A stretch of 64,000 bases of DNA from Nonlabens tegetincola. GTDB taxonomy: Bacteria; Bacteroidota; Bacteroidia; Flavobacteriales; Flavobacteriaceae. Location of the stretch: the NCBI RefSeq assembly GCF_002954355.1, contig NZ_MQVV01000012.1, positions 124,001-188,000 on the forward strand, given 5' to 3'. Position numbers and translations under genes: made by a program. The notes beneath the pieces were generated by a model. That model ran no database searches. It was not told the origin of the DNA and saw only the letters and a list, made by a program, of their open reading frames with translations. Positions 44,171 to 52,393 of the stretch are shown here, in pieces (position 1 is the first letter of the stretch; each line of letters starts with the position of its first letter).

Positions 44171-45271
44171 TTGATCAAACTACACGACCTTTATTTTAAA
44201 CCCTTTATGAGCGCTAGGGAAATTGATAGCGCGGTTGATAATCTTGCCTATCAACTTAATCGTGATTTAGCAGATAAAAAGCCAATATTTCTCGGGATTC
44301 TGAATGGTAGTTTTATGGTCCTTGCAGATTTGGTGCGCAAATTTCAGCATCCTTGTGAAATAGCATTTATCAAGGCAAAAAGTTACGACGGAACACAAAG
44401 TACTGGTCAAGTAAAGTTAGAAGGATTGGATTTAGATTTATCCAATAGGACAGTCGTGGTAGTAGAAGATATAGTAGATACTGGACTTACTGTGGTCACG
44501 CTTTCGCGAAAGCTAACACAACTAAATCCCAAAGAACTACTAGTAGCTACCTTGTTTTTAAAACCTGATGTTTACAAACAAGAACTTAAAATAGACTACG
44601 TAGGTCTTAATATTGAAAACAAATTTGTCGTGGGATACGGCATGGATTATAATAATTTGGGGAGAGAATTACCCCAGCTTTACGTACAAACTAATAAAAT
44701 GAAAAACATCGTATTATTCGGTCCTCCTGGTGCTGGAAAAGGAACTCAAGCAGAACGTTTAAAGGAAAAATACAACCTCGTTCATATTTCTACAGGAGAC
44801 GTTTTTAGATACAACATCAAAAATGCAACAGAACTAGGTACCCTTGCAAAATCTTATATAGATAAAGGAGATTTGGTTCCTGATGAGGTAACGATCAAAA
44901 TGCTTAAAGCCGAAGTCGAAAAAAATCCTCAAGCCGAAGGTTTTATTTTTGATGGGTTTCCTAGAACAAACGCTCAAGCCGAGGCACTTGATAACTTATT
45001 GCAGTCCATGGATACTGAGGTAAGCGGTATGGTTGCACTAGAAGTAGAAGATGAAATTTTAGTAAAGCGTTTACTTGAAAGAGGAAAAACAAGCGGTCGT
45101 GCCGATGATGCTAATGAAGATGTTATTAGAGACCGAGTAAAAGTTTATTATAAGCAAACAGCACCACTTAAAGACTACTATGCTGCTCAAGACAAGTATT
45201 ATGGAGTTGATGGAGTAGGAGCTATTGATGAAATTACACAGCGATTGAGTGTAGAGTTTGATAAGTTATAA
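44171..45271 (+). CDS. adk: Bifunctional hypoxanthine phosphoribosyltransferase-adenylate kinase
   Basis: A 366-residue fusion. Residues 1-176 are an HPRT (IKLHDLYFKPFMSAREID, FLGILNGSFM, PRPP loop VVVVEDIVDTGLT), which salvages hypoxanthine/guanine. Residues 177-366 are a complete short-LID adenylate kinase (FGPPGAGKGTQAERL, DGFPRTNAQAEAL, GRADD), which makes 2 ADP from AMP and ATP. I start at TTG 44171 because HPRT homologs begin at the IKLHD strand; a TTG at 44153 is part of the -7 box. Palindrome copy 9 encodes LSRK after the PRPP loop. Such fusions are known in other flavobacteria. Confidence 0.92.
   Translation: MIKLHDLYFKPFMSAREIDSAVDNLAYQLNRDLADKKPIFLGILNGSFMVLADLVRKFQHPCEIAFIKAKSYDGTQSTGQVKLEGLDLDLSNRTVVVVEDIVDTGLTVVTLSRKLTQLNPKELLVATLFLKPDVYKQELKIDYVGLNIENKFVVGYGMDYNNLGRELPQLYVQTNKMKNIVLFGPPGAGKGTQAERLKEKYNLVHISTGDVFRYNIKNATELGTLAKSYIDKGDLVPDEVTIKMLKAEVEKNPQAEGFIFDGFPRTNAQAEALDNLLQSMDTEVSGMVALEVEDEILVKRLLERGKTSGRADDANEDVIRDRVKVYYKQTAPLKDYYAAQDKYYGVDGVGAIDEITQRLSVEFDKL
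44500..44513. repeat. GCTTTCGCGAAAGC palindrome, copy 9
   Basis: Perfect copy inside the HPRT part of hpt-adk, read as L-S-R-K. Confidence 0.95.
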
Positions 45272-45329
45272 CATTGACCTCACTCTAAAAATGCGATAAG
45301 CATTATTAATTAAATAAGAAATTGAAAAA

Positions 45330-46346
45330 ATGACCGAAGGAAATTTTGTAGACTATACTAAGATACACTTAGAATCTGGTCGAGGCGGAAAAGGTAGTAC
45401 GCACTTGCACAGGGAAAAGTATGTAGAAAAAGGTGGTCCAGATGGTGGAGATGGTGGTCGTGGTGGTCATATTATTCTTAAGGGTAATAAAAATCTTTGG
45501 ACCTTATATCACTTTAAATTCAAACGACATTTTAAAGCCGGCGCAGGAGGAAATGGTGCCAAGCAACGTCGTACTGGTGAGGATGGTCAGGATGTAACCA
45601 TTGAACTTCCTATAGGAACAGTGGTTAAAAATGCTGAAACAGGCCAGGTCATTACCGAAATTCTAGATGATGGTCAGGAGTTTATCATCTGTGAAGGAGG
45701 AATGGGTGGTCGTGGTAACTGGCATTTTAAAAGTTCTACCAATCAAACTCCTAGATATGCGCAGCCTGGTACCGAAGGTGAGGAACTGGATGTGATTTTT
45801 GAACTTAAAGTTCTTGCAGATATTGGATTAGTAGGATTCCCTAATGCAGGTAAATCTACTTTATTATCAGTTCTAACATCGGCTAAACCTAAAATTGCCA
45901 ATTATGAGTTTACTACTCTTAAGCCTAATTTAGGAATTGTAGAATATCGTGATTTCAAAACTTTTGTCATAGCCGATATTCCAGGTATTATTGAAGGCGC
46001 TGCAGAAGGTAAGGGAATAGGGCATAGATTCTTAAGACATATAGAGCGTAATTCAACCTTATTATTTCTAATTCCGGCTGATGCGGATGATATCAGTGCA
46101 GAATATGATGTACTAGTAAATGAGTTGAAAAAATACAATCCAGAACTATTAGATAAAGAGCGCTTTATTTGTATATCAAAATCTGATATGCTAGATGATG
46201 AACTTATGATAGAAATGAGGGAATCACTAGATGATCAAGGAGCTTTCCAAGGAAGGCCTTATATGTTTATTTCTAGCGCTACACATTACAACCTAACCGA
46301 GTTAAAGGATCAACTATGGAGCATGCTCAACAAATCTGCCGAATAA
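45330..46346 (+). CDS. obgE: GTPase Obg/CgtA
   Basis: A 338-residue ribosome-assembly GTPase. The N-terminal glycine-rich Obg fold (about 1-158: [30 protein letters not shown]) is followed by the G domain with GFPNAGKST (G1), FTTLKPNLG (G2), [14 protein letters not shown] (G3) and a G4 of SKSD. The C-terminal OCT domain is absent, as in many Bacteroidota. It follows hpt-adk by 58 bp and overlaps the next gene by 31 bp. Confidence 0.95.
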   Translation: MTEGNFVDYTKIHLESGRGGKGSTHLHREKYVEKGGPDGGDGGRGGHIILKGNKNLWTLYHFKFKRHFKAGAGGNGAKQRRTGEDGQDVTIELPIGTVVKNAETGQVITEILDDGQEFIICEGGMGGRGNWHFKSSTNQTPRYAQPGTEGEELDVIFELKVLADIGLVGFPNAGKSTLLSVLTSAKPKIANYEFTTLKPNLGIVEYRDFKTFVIADIPGIIEGAAEGKGIGHRFLRHIERNSTLLFLIPADADDISAEYDVLVNELKKYNPELLDKERFICISKSDMLDDELMIEMRESLDDQGAFQGRPYMFISSATHYNLTELKDQLWSMLNKSAE

Positions 46347-47074
46347 GTTTTTGTTCATTATTTCTTATTCTTTTCTTTTCTATTGAGCTCACAGCTCAAG
46401 AGTATTTAGGAGAGTGGAGCTTTAAGGAAGTTGATACGACAGCCATTCAAGGTGTAAAACCAACAGCTGTTGAACTTAATAGATTAGCTAGGATGTTTCA
46501 AGACCTATCTTTTAAATTGAATAAAGACAATAGCTCTGTCCTTAACTTTGCTGGAAAATCGTACAACTTAACCTATGAGATTGAAGAAAATGTAATTAGG
46601 TTTAGTGATAAAAGTGGAGTATTCTACTGGAACGGTGATGAAACAGGAGTGCTAGTTTCTGGAAATGCACATCTCATCATGCATAAAGGAAAGGTAGCTA
46701 ATACTAAAGTGAATTACTCTTATATTAAAAAATTAGAGTATGCTACCATTGAAGTTGATACGGTCAAACTTCTTAAAAAATGGAAAACTGAAGAGGTAAG
46801 AATGCGCGATCAATCACCAGAGTCTTCTAGGGAAGAGCTTCTACTTCTTGATTTTTCATTACACTTTTTATCTCCTGAAATTGTTTCGACTAAAGTTTTG
46901 TTTATGGACGCTAAACTTAAATGGGAAACAACTGAAGATAAAGGAATTATATTGATAGAAAGTAAAAATCAATCTTTTAAAAAATGGGCTGTTTACCAAC
47001 AAACTGATAGCAGCTTACTAATTGAAGATTTAGAAAAAGGCCACATTTTCTATATGGTAGAAGTAACTGAATAA
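46316..47074 (+). CDS. Secreted protein of unknown function
   Basis: A 252-residue protein whose ATG lies inside the end of obgE (31-bp overlap). The N-terminus is a signal peptide after a short polar start ([18 protein letters not shown]). The mature part begins [11 protein letters not shown], the opening of many lipocalin-like domains, and two similar halves seem present (residues about 30-135 and 150-250, each starting LGEW/LLKKW). No family is assigned with confidence. Its stop is 5 bp from the stop of a convergent gene. Confidence 0.75.
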   Translation: MEHAQQICRISFCSLFLILFFSIELTAQEYLGEWSFKEVDTTAIQGVKPTAVELNRLARMFQDLSFKLNKDNSSVLNFAGKSYNLTYEIEENVIRFSDKSGVFYWNGDETGVLVSGNAHLIMHKGKVANTKVNYSYIKKLEYATIEVDTVKLLKKWKTEEVRMRDQSPESSREELLLLDFSLHFLSPEIVSTKVLFMDAKLKWETTEDKGIILIESKNQSFKKWAVYQQTDSSLLIEDLEKGHIFYMVEVTE

Positions 47075-47079
47075 TTCCT

Positions 47080-47523
47080 TTAAACTCCAAACTGTTCAAA
47101 GTGGTGATTAAGGTGTTTCCATTGTAAAATTCCCCATTGTTCTTCCGTAAATGTACCAAAAACAGGATGAGGTGCCCTATTAGGATTATGCCTATCGTTA
47201 TACAATTCTTGCATCCATTTCTTTAATTCTGCTTTTTGTTCTTCAAAATTAAAAGTAGCGGTTGATCGAAATGCAGGTGGAGTAGGAGCGTTTTTTTTAA
47301 AAGGTTTTGGGCTGTAAAGCATCTTCTTGAATAATAATTTGACGACCCAATTTGATTTCAGATTTTTATCATTATAACCCAGAGCAATCTTTAAGGGCTC
47401 TTGACAATGATTCATCATTTGTGCCGTCGTCATTTTACCCCATAAAGGTGCGTTGTCAGGATTAATAGAATCCAGTCTTTCAAGTAATTGATGATAGGAT
47501 TGAGAATTAAAAAATGATTCCAT
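47080..47523 (-). CDS. DUF1569 family protein (DinB-like)
   Basis: A 147-residue helical protein of the DUF1569 type, a DinB/YfiT relative: LWGKMTTAQMMNHCQEPLKIALG near residue 40 and HPVFGTFTEEQWGILQWKHLNHHFEQFGV at the end. The three His positions (in MNHC, WKHLNHH) are the likely metal ligands of the DinB four-helix bundle. Activity is unknown. It follows the NamZ-like gene by 11 bp, so both form an operon. Confidence 0.85.
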   Translation of the reverse strand: MESFFNSQSYHQLLERLDSINPDNAPLWGKMTTAQMMNHCQEPLKIALGYNDKNLKSNWVVKLLFKKMLYSPKPFKKNAPTPPAFRSTATFNFEEQKAELKKWMQELYNDRHNPNRAPHPVFGTFTEEQWGILQWKHLNHHFEQFGV

Positions 47524-47534
47524 AGTGGTTATAG

Positions 47535-48803
47535 TTAAGGGTATAGTAAATAATTCTTACGGATTTTCAAGAAGGCATTAAGGTCATTTTGCCAACTGTC
47601 TCTAATTTCCTCAGGCGTTAAGCCAGCTTGAATCTGTTCTTGCAGCTTTTTTGTTCCAGCGAGCTTGGTGAAGAAGGAGTTGAAGAATTCACTTTGGTTG
47701 GGCGCTTTCGCGTAAGCGGTAACTAAATATTCAAGATCTAGATTGCTTAATGACTTGCTCTCTTGTAAATCCATACCGTAACAAGTTTTATTTTCATGTT
47801 TTGGATATTGTGCTCCTGGATTTGATTGTGGAGTAAAGGAAAATTCGTAATCATTTTTATAATAAGGAGCTCCAAAAATTTGAAATTGTTTATCCGTACC
47901 TCTACCTACACTAACCGTTGTTCCTTCAAAAAAGCAAAGGCTAGGATATAAATTGATGGATTTATCGTTGGGTAAATTTGGAGAAGGAGCTATGGGTATT
48001 GAATACTTACTGTCATGACTGTAATCACTCATTTTAATAATAGACAAAGGACATTGCAACTTATAATCTAACCAACCTTCACCATTGATCATTTGAGCAT
48101 ATTCACCAATAGTCATTCCATGTACAACCGGAATTGGATGCATGCCGACGAAACTTTGATGTTCTTTTTCTAAAACAGGTCCATCGACATAATGTCCATT
48201 TGGATTAGGCCGATCTAGAACAAATAACTTTCGATCGTTTGCTGCACAAGCTTGCATTACATAATGTAAAGTACTTATGTAAGTATAAAATCTAGCACCT
48301 ACATCTTGAATGTCAAAAATGACAAAATCCACATCGGTAATGTGTTCGTCTTTAGGTTGTTTGTTTTTTCCATAAAGCGATATAACTGGTACACCTGTTT
48401 TTGCATCAATTCCATCCTTTATGGTTGCGCCAGCATCGGCAGTACCTCTAAACCCATGTTCTGGAGCAAACACCCTTTTTACTTTGACTCCAAGCGATAG
48501 TAAAGTGTCTACAAGATGTACATAAGTGGTGTCCTGGCCTTTAATTTTTTGAACTACACTGGTTTGATTTCCTACTACAGCAACGGTTTTGTTTACAAAA
48601 CCGCGACCCCAAATTCCAATACGATCTGCAGCAGGTTTGGGATAGGTAACACTTATCGATGAGTCAACAGCGGTTTCAATCGCAGCGTCATTTATGGCAA
48701 CGACTTTTTCTATCTTAGGTTTGCAGTTTGTAAACACTAGTAAAAGCAGTAAAACGCTATATTTGATTGCAGAAAAAGAAAGTTTGAATTTAGAATATTT
48801 CAT
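47535..48803 (-). CDS. DUF1343/NamZ-like exo-beta-N-acetylmuramidase, lipoprotein
   Basis: A 422-residue lipoprotein (SVLLLLLVFTNC lipobox) of the DUF1343 family, whose characterised member NamZ removes terminal MurNAc from peptidoglycan fragments. Family blocks are clear: VKRVFAPEHGFRG, FDIQDVGARFYTYISTLH, IPVVHGMTIGEYAQMINGEGW and SPNLPNDKSINLYPSLCFFEG. It likely serves cell-wall recycling. A one-mismatch copy of the palindrome encodes AYAKA. Its 5' end overlaps the divergent permease gene by about 20 bp. Confidence 0.9.
   Translation of the reverse strand: MKYSKFKLSFSAIKYSVLLLLLVFTNCKPKIEKVVAINDAAIETAVDSSISVTYPKPAADRIGIWGRGFVNKTVAVVGNQTSVVQKIKGQDTTYVHLVDTLLSLGVKVKRVFAPEHGFRGTADAGATIKDGIDAKTGVPVISLYGKNKQPKDEHITDVDFVIFDIQDVGARFYTYISTLHYVMQACAANDRKLFVLDRPNPNGHYVDGPVLEKEHQSFVGMHPIPVVHGMTIGEYAQMINGEGWLDYKLQCPLSIIKMSDYSHDSKYSIPIAPSPNLPNDKSINLYPSLCFFEGTTVSVGRGTDKQFQIFGAPYYKNDYEFSFTPQSNPGAQYPKHENKTCYGMDLQESKSLSNLDLEYLVTAYAKAPNQSEFFNSFFTKLAGTKKLQEQIQAGLTPEEIRDSWQNDLNAFLKIRKNYLLYP
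47704..47717. repeat. Degenerate palindrome GCTTTCGCGTAAGC (copy 10, one mismatch)
   Basis: One base away from the GCTTTCGCGAAAGC element. It lies in the NamZ-like gene and is read as A-Y-A-K-A. Confidence 0.8.
48758..48765 (+). promoter_or_regulatory. Candidate -7 box (TATATTTG) of the permease gene, inside the NamZ-like gene
   Basis: Matches TAnnTTTG, 18 bp before TTG 48784. It lies within the signal-peptide coding region of the opposite gene. Confidence 0.5.
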
Positions 48804-50019
48804 AGCTAAAAGAATACAAAGTAGTACCGCTTATAAAAATAGTGTAAGTGCACCTATAATTAAAATTGCCATAGCAGCAATTGCAATAGGTGTAATTGTA
48901 ATGTTAATTGCCATAGCCACTGGAGTTGGATTACAGCGAAAAATAAAGGAAAAAGTGAGTGCTTTTAATGGTCATGTTACCATTGCCTTATTTGACAGAA
49001 ATAATTCCATCACAACAGTAAAACCTATAAGTATTTATCAAGACTTTTATCCTAAATTTAATGAAGCACCACAAGTAGAGCACATACAAGCTGTAGCCAC
49101 TAAAGGTGCCATGATTCGTACTGAAAAGGATTTTGAAGGCATAATATTTAAAGGAATAGGGCTTGATTATAAATGGGAATACTTTAGTGATTTTATTATC
49201 TCGGGACAAGCTCCTGATTTAGATACTGATAAAGCATCCAAAGAAATATTGATTTCTGACGATATTGCTAGACGATTGCAACTTGAGGTAGGAGATAAAG
49301 CTCCTACATTCTTTATGAGGTCAGATAGATCTACTCCAATAGCTAAGGCGTTTGTGGTTTCAGGTATATATGACAGTGGACTAGAGGAATACGATTCTAA
49401 ATTTGTTCTAGGAGATTTACGTCATATTCAAAAAATCAATAAATGGAACGAGGATGAGGTAGGTAATTTTGAAGTGTTTATTGCAGATTTTGATCAATTA
49501 GATGACGCCGGTAAACTCATACAATCTAAAACACCTTTTAACCTTAATGCAAGAACGCTCACACAGCAATTCCCAAGTATGTTCCAGTGGTTAAGTTTAT
49601 TAGATACAAATATTTATGGGATTATAGGAATTATTCTAGTTGTAGGAATTATAAATATGATAACAGCGTTATTAGTGCTTATTTTGGATCGTACTCGTAT
49701 GATAGGCGTTCTTAAATCTCTAGGCGCCAGCAATTGGACCGTGCGTAAAATTTTCTTATACAATGCTATGAACCTTGTTCTACAAGGATTGATAATAGGC
49801 AATATATTAGGAATAGGTTTAATAGCTGTTCAATATTTCTTCAGCCCGATAACTCTAGATCCACAAAATTACTACGTTACACAGGCACCTGTGTACATAA
49901 GTTGGTACCATGTCCTTTTACTAAATGCAGGAACATTTGTAGTTTGCCTGTTATCTTTATTGTTGCCTAGTTACGTCGCTAGTAAGATATCACCGGTAAA
50001 AGCCATGAGATTTGAATAA
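48784..50019 (+). CDS. FtsX-like/LolE-type ABC transporter permease
   Basis: A 411-residue inner-membrane permease: N-terminal TM (IIKIAIAAIAIGVIVMLIAIATG), a large periplasmic MacB-type core domain (about 45-260), then three TMs with the FtsX signature (IINMITALLVLILDRTRMIGVLKSLGAS). It resembles LolC/E lipoprotein-releasing permeases; the ATPase is not adjacent. I start at TTG 48784 because flavobacterial homologs begin at the NLEYFIAKR strand. The ATG 90 bp upstream would add 30 residues antisense to the NamZ-like gene. Confidence 0.85.
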   Translation: MNLEYFIAKRIQSSTAYKNSVSAPIIKIAIAAIAIGVIVMLIAIATGVGLQRKIKEKVSAFNGHVTIALFDRNNSITTVKPISIYQDFYPKFNEAPQVEHIQAVATKGAMIRTEKDFEGIIFKGIGLDYKWEYFSDFIISGQAPDLDTDKASKEILISDDIARRLQLEVGDKAPTFFMRSDRSTPIAKAFVVSGIYDSGLEEYDSKFVLGDLRHIQKINKWNEDEVGNFEVFIADFDQLDDAGKLIQSKTPFNLNARTLTQQFPSMFQWLSLLDTNIYGIIGIILVVGIINMITALLVLILDRTRMIGVLKSLGASNWTVRKIFLYNAMNLVLQGLIIGNILGIGLIAVQYFFSPITLDPQNYYVTQAPVYISWYHVLLLNAGTFVVCLLSLLLPSYVASKISPVKAMRFE

Positions 50020-50038
50020 GATTATCTAAATTCACACT

Positions 50039-50584
50039 ATGGCGTTGTTCAAAAGAGATCCTTGGATTCTAGATGTTTACCGTACTTACGGCGGCGAGCA
50101 TCACTTATACGTGCGTGGTAGGGCGCTTGAGGATCAACCTCTTAAACACTATGAACAACAAACCTTCTATCAAACCTTACGTAACACCTGGCGCACTTTT
50201 GCTACCGATGAAATTCGCAATGCTTTAGTAGTGTTAACCTTGTCAAACGGTGATAAGTTTGAAACGCAAGCCGATCATGAAGGATACTTTTTATTCAATT
50301 TAGAAGTTGATTACAATTTGCTCGATCTGGTAGATGAGTCTGGTTACTTGCCTGTCGTGGTAAGTTTTCACGAGGATAATGCAGCTTTCGCGAAAGCAAA
50401 AACTCAAAAGCGTATTGCTATCAACCGATTTAGCGGTGAGATTTTAATCCCTAAAGAAACTTCGTCTTACGGAATTATAAGCGATATCGACGATACCATC
50501 ATGCATACTGGTGTGACTAGTTTTTTGAAAATGCGTGTTGCTTTTAATACTTTTTTAAAAATTATGATAGGCGTGTGCCTTTAA
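50039..50584 (+). CDS. App1 family phosphatase, N-terminal part (gene split by a frameshift)
   Basis: A 181-residue product that ends early. It holds the N-terminal App1 region and the HAD nucleophile motif DIDDT (149-153, GIISDIDDTIMHTG), used by yeast App1 to dephosphorylate phosphatidate. After TFLK the frame runs into a short random tail (IMIGVCL) and stops. A -1 shift at 50551-50557 continues directly into the C-terminal part at 50575. Palindrome copy 11 encodes AAFAKAK at about 115-121. The intact gene would span 50039-51066 (about 342 residues). Confidence 0.85.
   Translation: MALFKRDPWILDVYRTYGGEHHLYVRGRALEDQPLKHYEQQTFYQTLRNTWRTFATDEIRNALVVLTLSNGDKFETQADHEGYFLFNLEVDYNLLDLVDESGYLPVVVSFHEDNAAFAKAKTQKRIAINRFSGEILIPKETSSYGIISDIDDTIMHTGVTSFLKMRVAFNTFLKIMIGVCL
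50384..50397. repeat. GCTTTCGCGAAAGC palindrome, copy 11
   Basis: Perfect copy in the App1 gene, read as A-F-A-K-A. Confidence 0.95.
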
Positions 50585-51066
50585 AGGGTGCTGCCAGTTT
50601 GTATCAATTGCTACATCGAGGTATGGGAGGAAATGATCACAATCCTATGTTTTATTTGAGCAATAGTCCGTGGAATCTATACAAGTATCTAGAAAAGTTT
50701 TTGGATTTTCATGGATTTCCAAAAGGGCCTATTTTATTAAGAGATTTTCCTACTCCTTGGGATCGCACGCCAAAGCTTAAACGGCCACATAAAGCCCATG
50801 AATTACTAAATATCTTAAAACATTATCCCGATCTCAAATTCATTTTGATAGGCGATAGCGGTGAGCATGATGCCGATTATTATAAAGAGGTTGCGCAACA
50901 GTTCCCAAATAGAATCTTGGCTATTTATTTAAGATCAGTTAAACACAGTAAGAAAATGGCGCGAGTAAAAGCCATTGCAAACTCCTTTACCATTTGTCCT
51001 ATGATCCTAGTTGAAGAGTCAAATGAAGCAGTAAAACACGCTAGACAACATGGATGGATTGTATAA
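50575..51066 (+). CDS. App1 family phosphatase, C-terminal part (gene split by a frameshift)
   Basis: The second half of the App1 catalytic domain (PF09949-type): PLKGAASLYQLLHRG, FYLSNSPWNLYKYLEKFL, FPKGPILLRDF and the HAD motif IV FILIGDSGEHDADYY. By itself it lacks the nucleophile Asp and would be inactive. The ATG at 50575 is probably not a real start. The -1 frame joins it to the first half as N-Y-D-R-R-V-P-L-K-G. Confidence 0.8.
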   Translation: MPLKGAASLYQLLHRGMGGNDHNPMFYLSNSPWNLYKYLEKFLDFHGFPKGPILLRDFPTPWDRTPKLKRPHKAHELLNILKHYPDLKFILIGDSGEHDADYYKEVAQQFPNRILAIYLRSVKHSKKMARVKAIANSFTICPMILVEESNEAVKHARQHGWIV

Positions 51067-51182
51067 AATGATTTTTATTGCTTTATCTAGGAACTTTAAT
51101 TCATACTAATCCCATTAATTTTCGGGTGAACAAGTGACTAAAATAGATATAATTCAACATCTGGTTTTATAATAATAAAGCC

Positions 51183-52283
51183 TTAACTAAGCACCTTTTT
51201 ATTTTTCTTATAAAACGCATCTGCTTGTTGTTGCATGAGTTCTCGGGCTACACGTTTACGATGGTTGTATAGGGCGTCCTCCTCGGCAATATCTGCATAA
51301 ACTCTATTGTTTACTTCGCGATCAGTTTGTAATAAGATTGCATGCTGTTGACGTTGTTGTGCTACCCAATTCTCCACTACTGCTAGTCGTTCTTCTAACT
51401 TTAAATCATATTCACCTCGTGGTGAGAGAAGTTTGGCTATAATAGGCGATGTTTCAATGGCTAGGAATAGTAGAAAGATGAAAAATGATGTAATAAAAGG
51501 TAATTGATTTAATGCTTCAATTCGAGCCATAAGTCCGTCAAATTTGTCTATGATGGGTTGAGTGCTTGCGATTTGTGCTTTCTCTTGTTCTGCGAGTGTG
51601 GCCATTTGAGTTTCTAGGGCCTCAATTTTTTCTGCATTAGTGGCTTTTAGGTCTGTTAACTCTGCTAGAGCTGCATCGTGTTTTTCTCGTTTTTCCTTAT
51701 AAACGGGACCTTTACCTAGCAAGTTGGTTCCTGCTCGTCCTTCCGCTTCGGCGATGTAAGTGTTGTAGAGTTCATTTACCTCACTTTCCTTATCTGTAAT
51801 CTCTTGTTTTAGATCTTGGATCGCTTTCGCGAAAGCGGATTCCTCAACCTCATATAATGCAGCGACTTGCTCCTGATTTTCTAGCGTCATCGCGTTTTTT
51901 TCTTCTAGCAAGACTTGATCAATTTCTTTTTCAAAGATTTTAAGTTCAAGCGGTTTTGAAATCACCATTGCGATTATAATGGCCAATAATATACGCGGTG
52001 TTGCCTGCCATATTTCATTAATTTTTTTATCACTTTTCTTTAGGGTAGAAACAATGTATCTATCCAAATTGAAGATGAGTAAACCCCAAATAAAGCCAAA
52101 AAAGCCCGCAATCCAGTAATTATCAAAAACGGTAAAGAGCGCATAACTAGCAGCAAAAAACGCCATAAGAGCGGTAAAGAAAACGGTGGCACCTATACCG
52201 GCGTATTTGTTACGTTCACCAGCTGTACACTGGTCTAGGAGATCGGCATCGGCGCCGCTGCAGAATATGAAAAAGGATTGCAT
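51183..52283 (-). CDS. DUF4407 domain-containing membrane protein
   Basis: A 366-residue protein of the DUF4407 family: FCSGADADLLDQCTAGERNKYAGIG, two close TM helices (about 30-72), WGLLIFNLDRYIVSTLKK, a third TM (RILLAIIIAMVIS), a long coiled coil (about 120-245, rich in Glu/Ala/Lys) and a fourth TM (FITSFFIFLLFLAIETSPI). Its function is unknown; it resembles a sensor or scaffold with a long helical stalk. Palindrome copy 12 encodes SAFAKAI in the coiled coil. A terminator hairpin touches the start codon. Confidence 0.87.
   Translation of the reverse strand: MQSFFIFCSGADADLLDQCTAGERNKYAGIGATVFFTALMAFFAASYALFTVFDNYWIAGFFGFIWGLLIFNLDRYIVSTLKKSDKKINEIWQATPRILLAIIIAMVISKPLELKIFEKEIDQVLLEEKNAMTLENQEQVAALYEVEESAFAKAIQDLKQEITDKESEVNELYNTYIAEAEGRAGTNLLGKGPVYKEKREKHDAALAELTDLKATNAEKIEALETQMATLAEQEKAQIASTQPIIDKFDGLMARIEALNQLPFITSFFIFLLFLAIETSPIIAKLLSPRGEYDLKLEERLAVVENWVAQQRQQHAILLQTDREVNNRVYADIAEEDALYNHRKRVARELMQQQADAFYKKNKKVLS
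51823..51836. repeat. GCTTTCGCGAAAGC palindrome, copy 12
   Basis: Perfect copy in the DUF4407 gene, read as A-F-A-K-A on the minus strand. Confidence 0.95.
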
Positions 52284-52325
52284 AAAAAAAAGCGTTTACA
52301 AGTTGAGGTTATCTTATAAACGCTT
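52284..52325 (-). terminator. Terminator of blaR1, abutting the DUF4407 start codon
   Basis: Stem AAGCGTTTATAAG / CTTGTAAACGCTT (one wobble pair) followed by a run of seven to eight T that runs straight into the ATG of the DUF4407 gene. Confidence 0.85.
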
Positions 52326-52393
52326 GAAATTGTGGAATGTTACATAGGAAGTTAAAATTGAAAATGTTCTAGTTATTTGGCTGTTTATTGAAT

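Noticed and set aside
48694-48783. N-terminal extension of the FtsX-like permease from ATG 48694
   Set aside because: The extra 30 residues are the antisense of the NamZ-like signal region and do not resemble the conserved start of the permease family.
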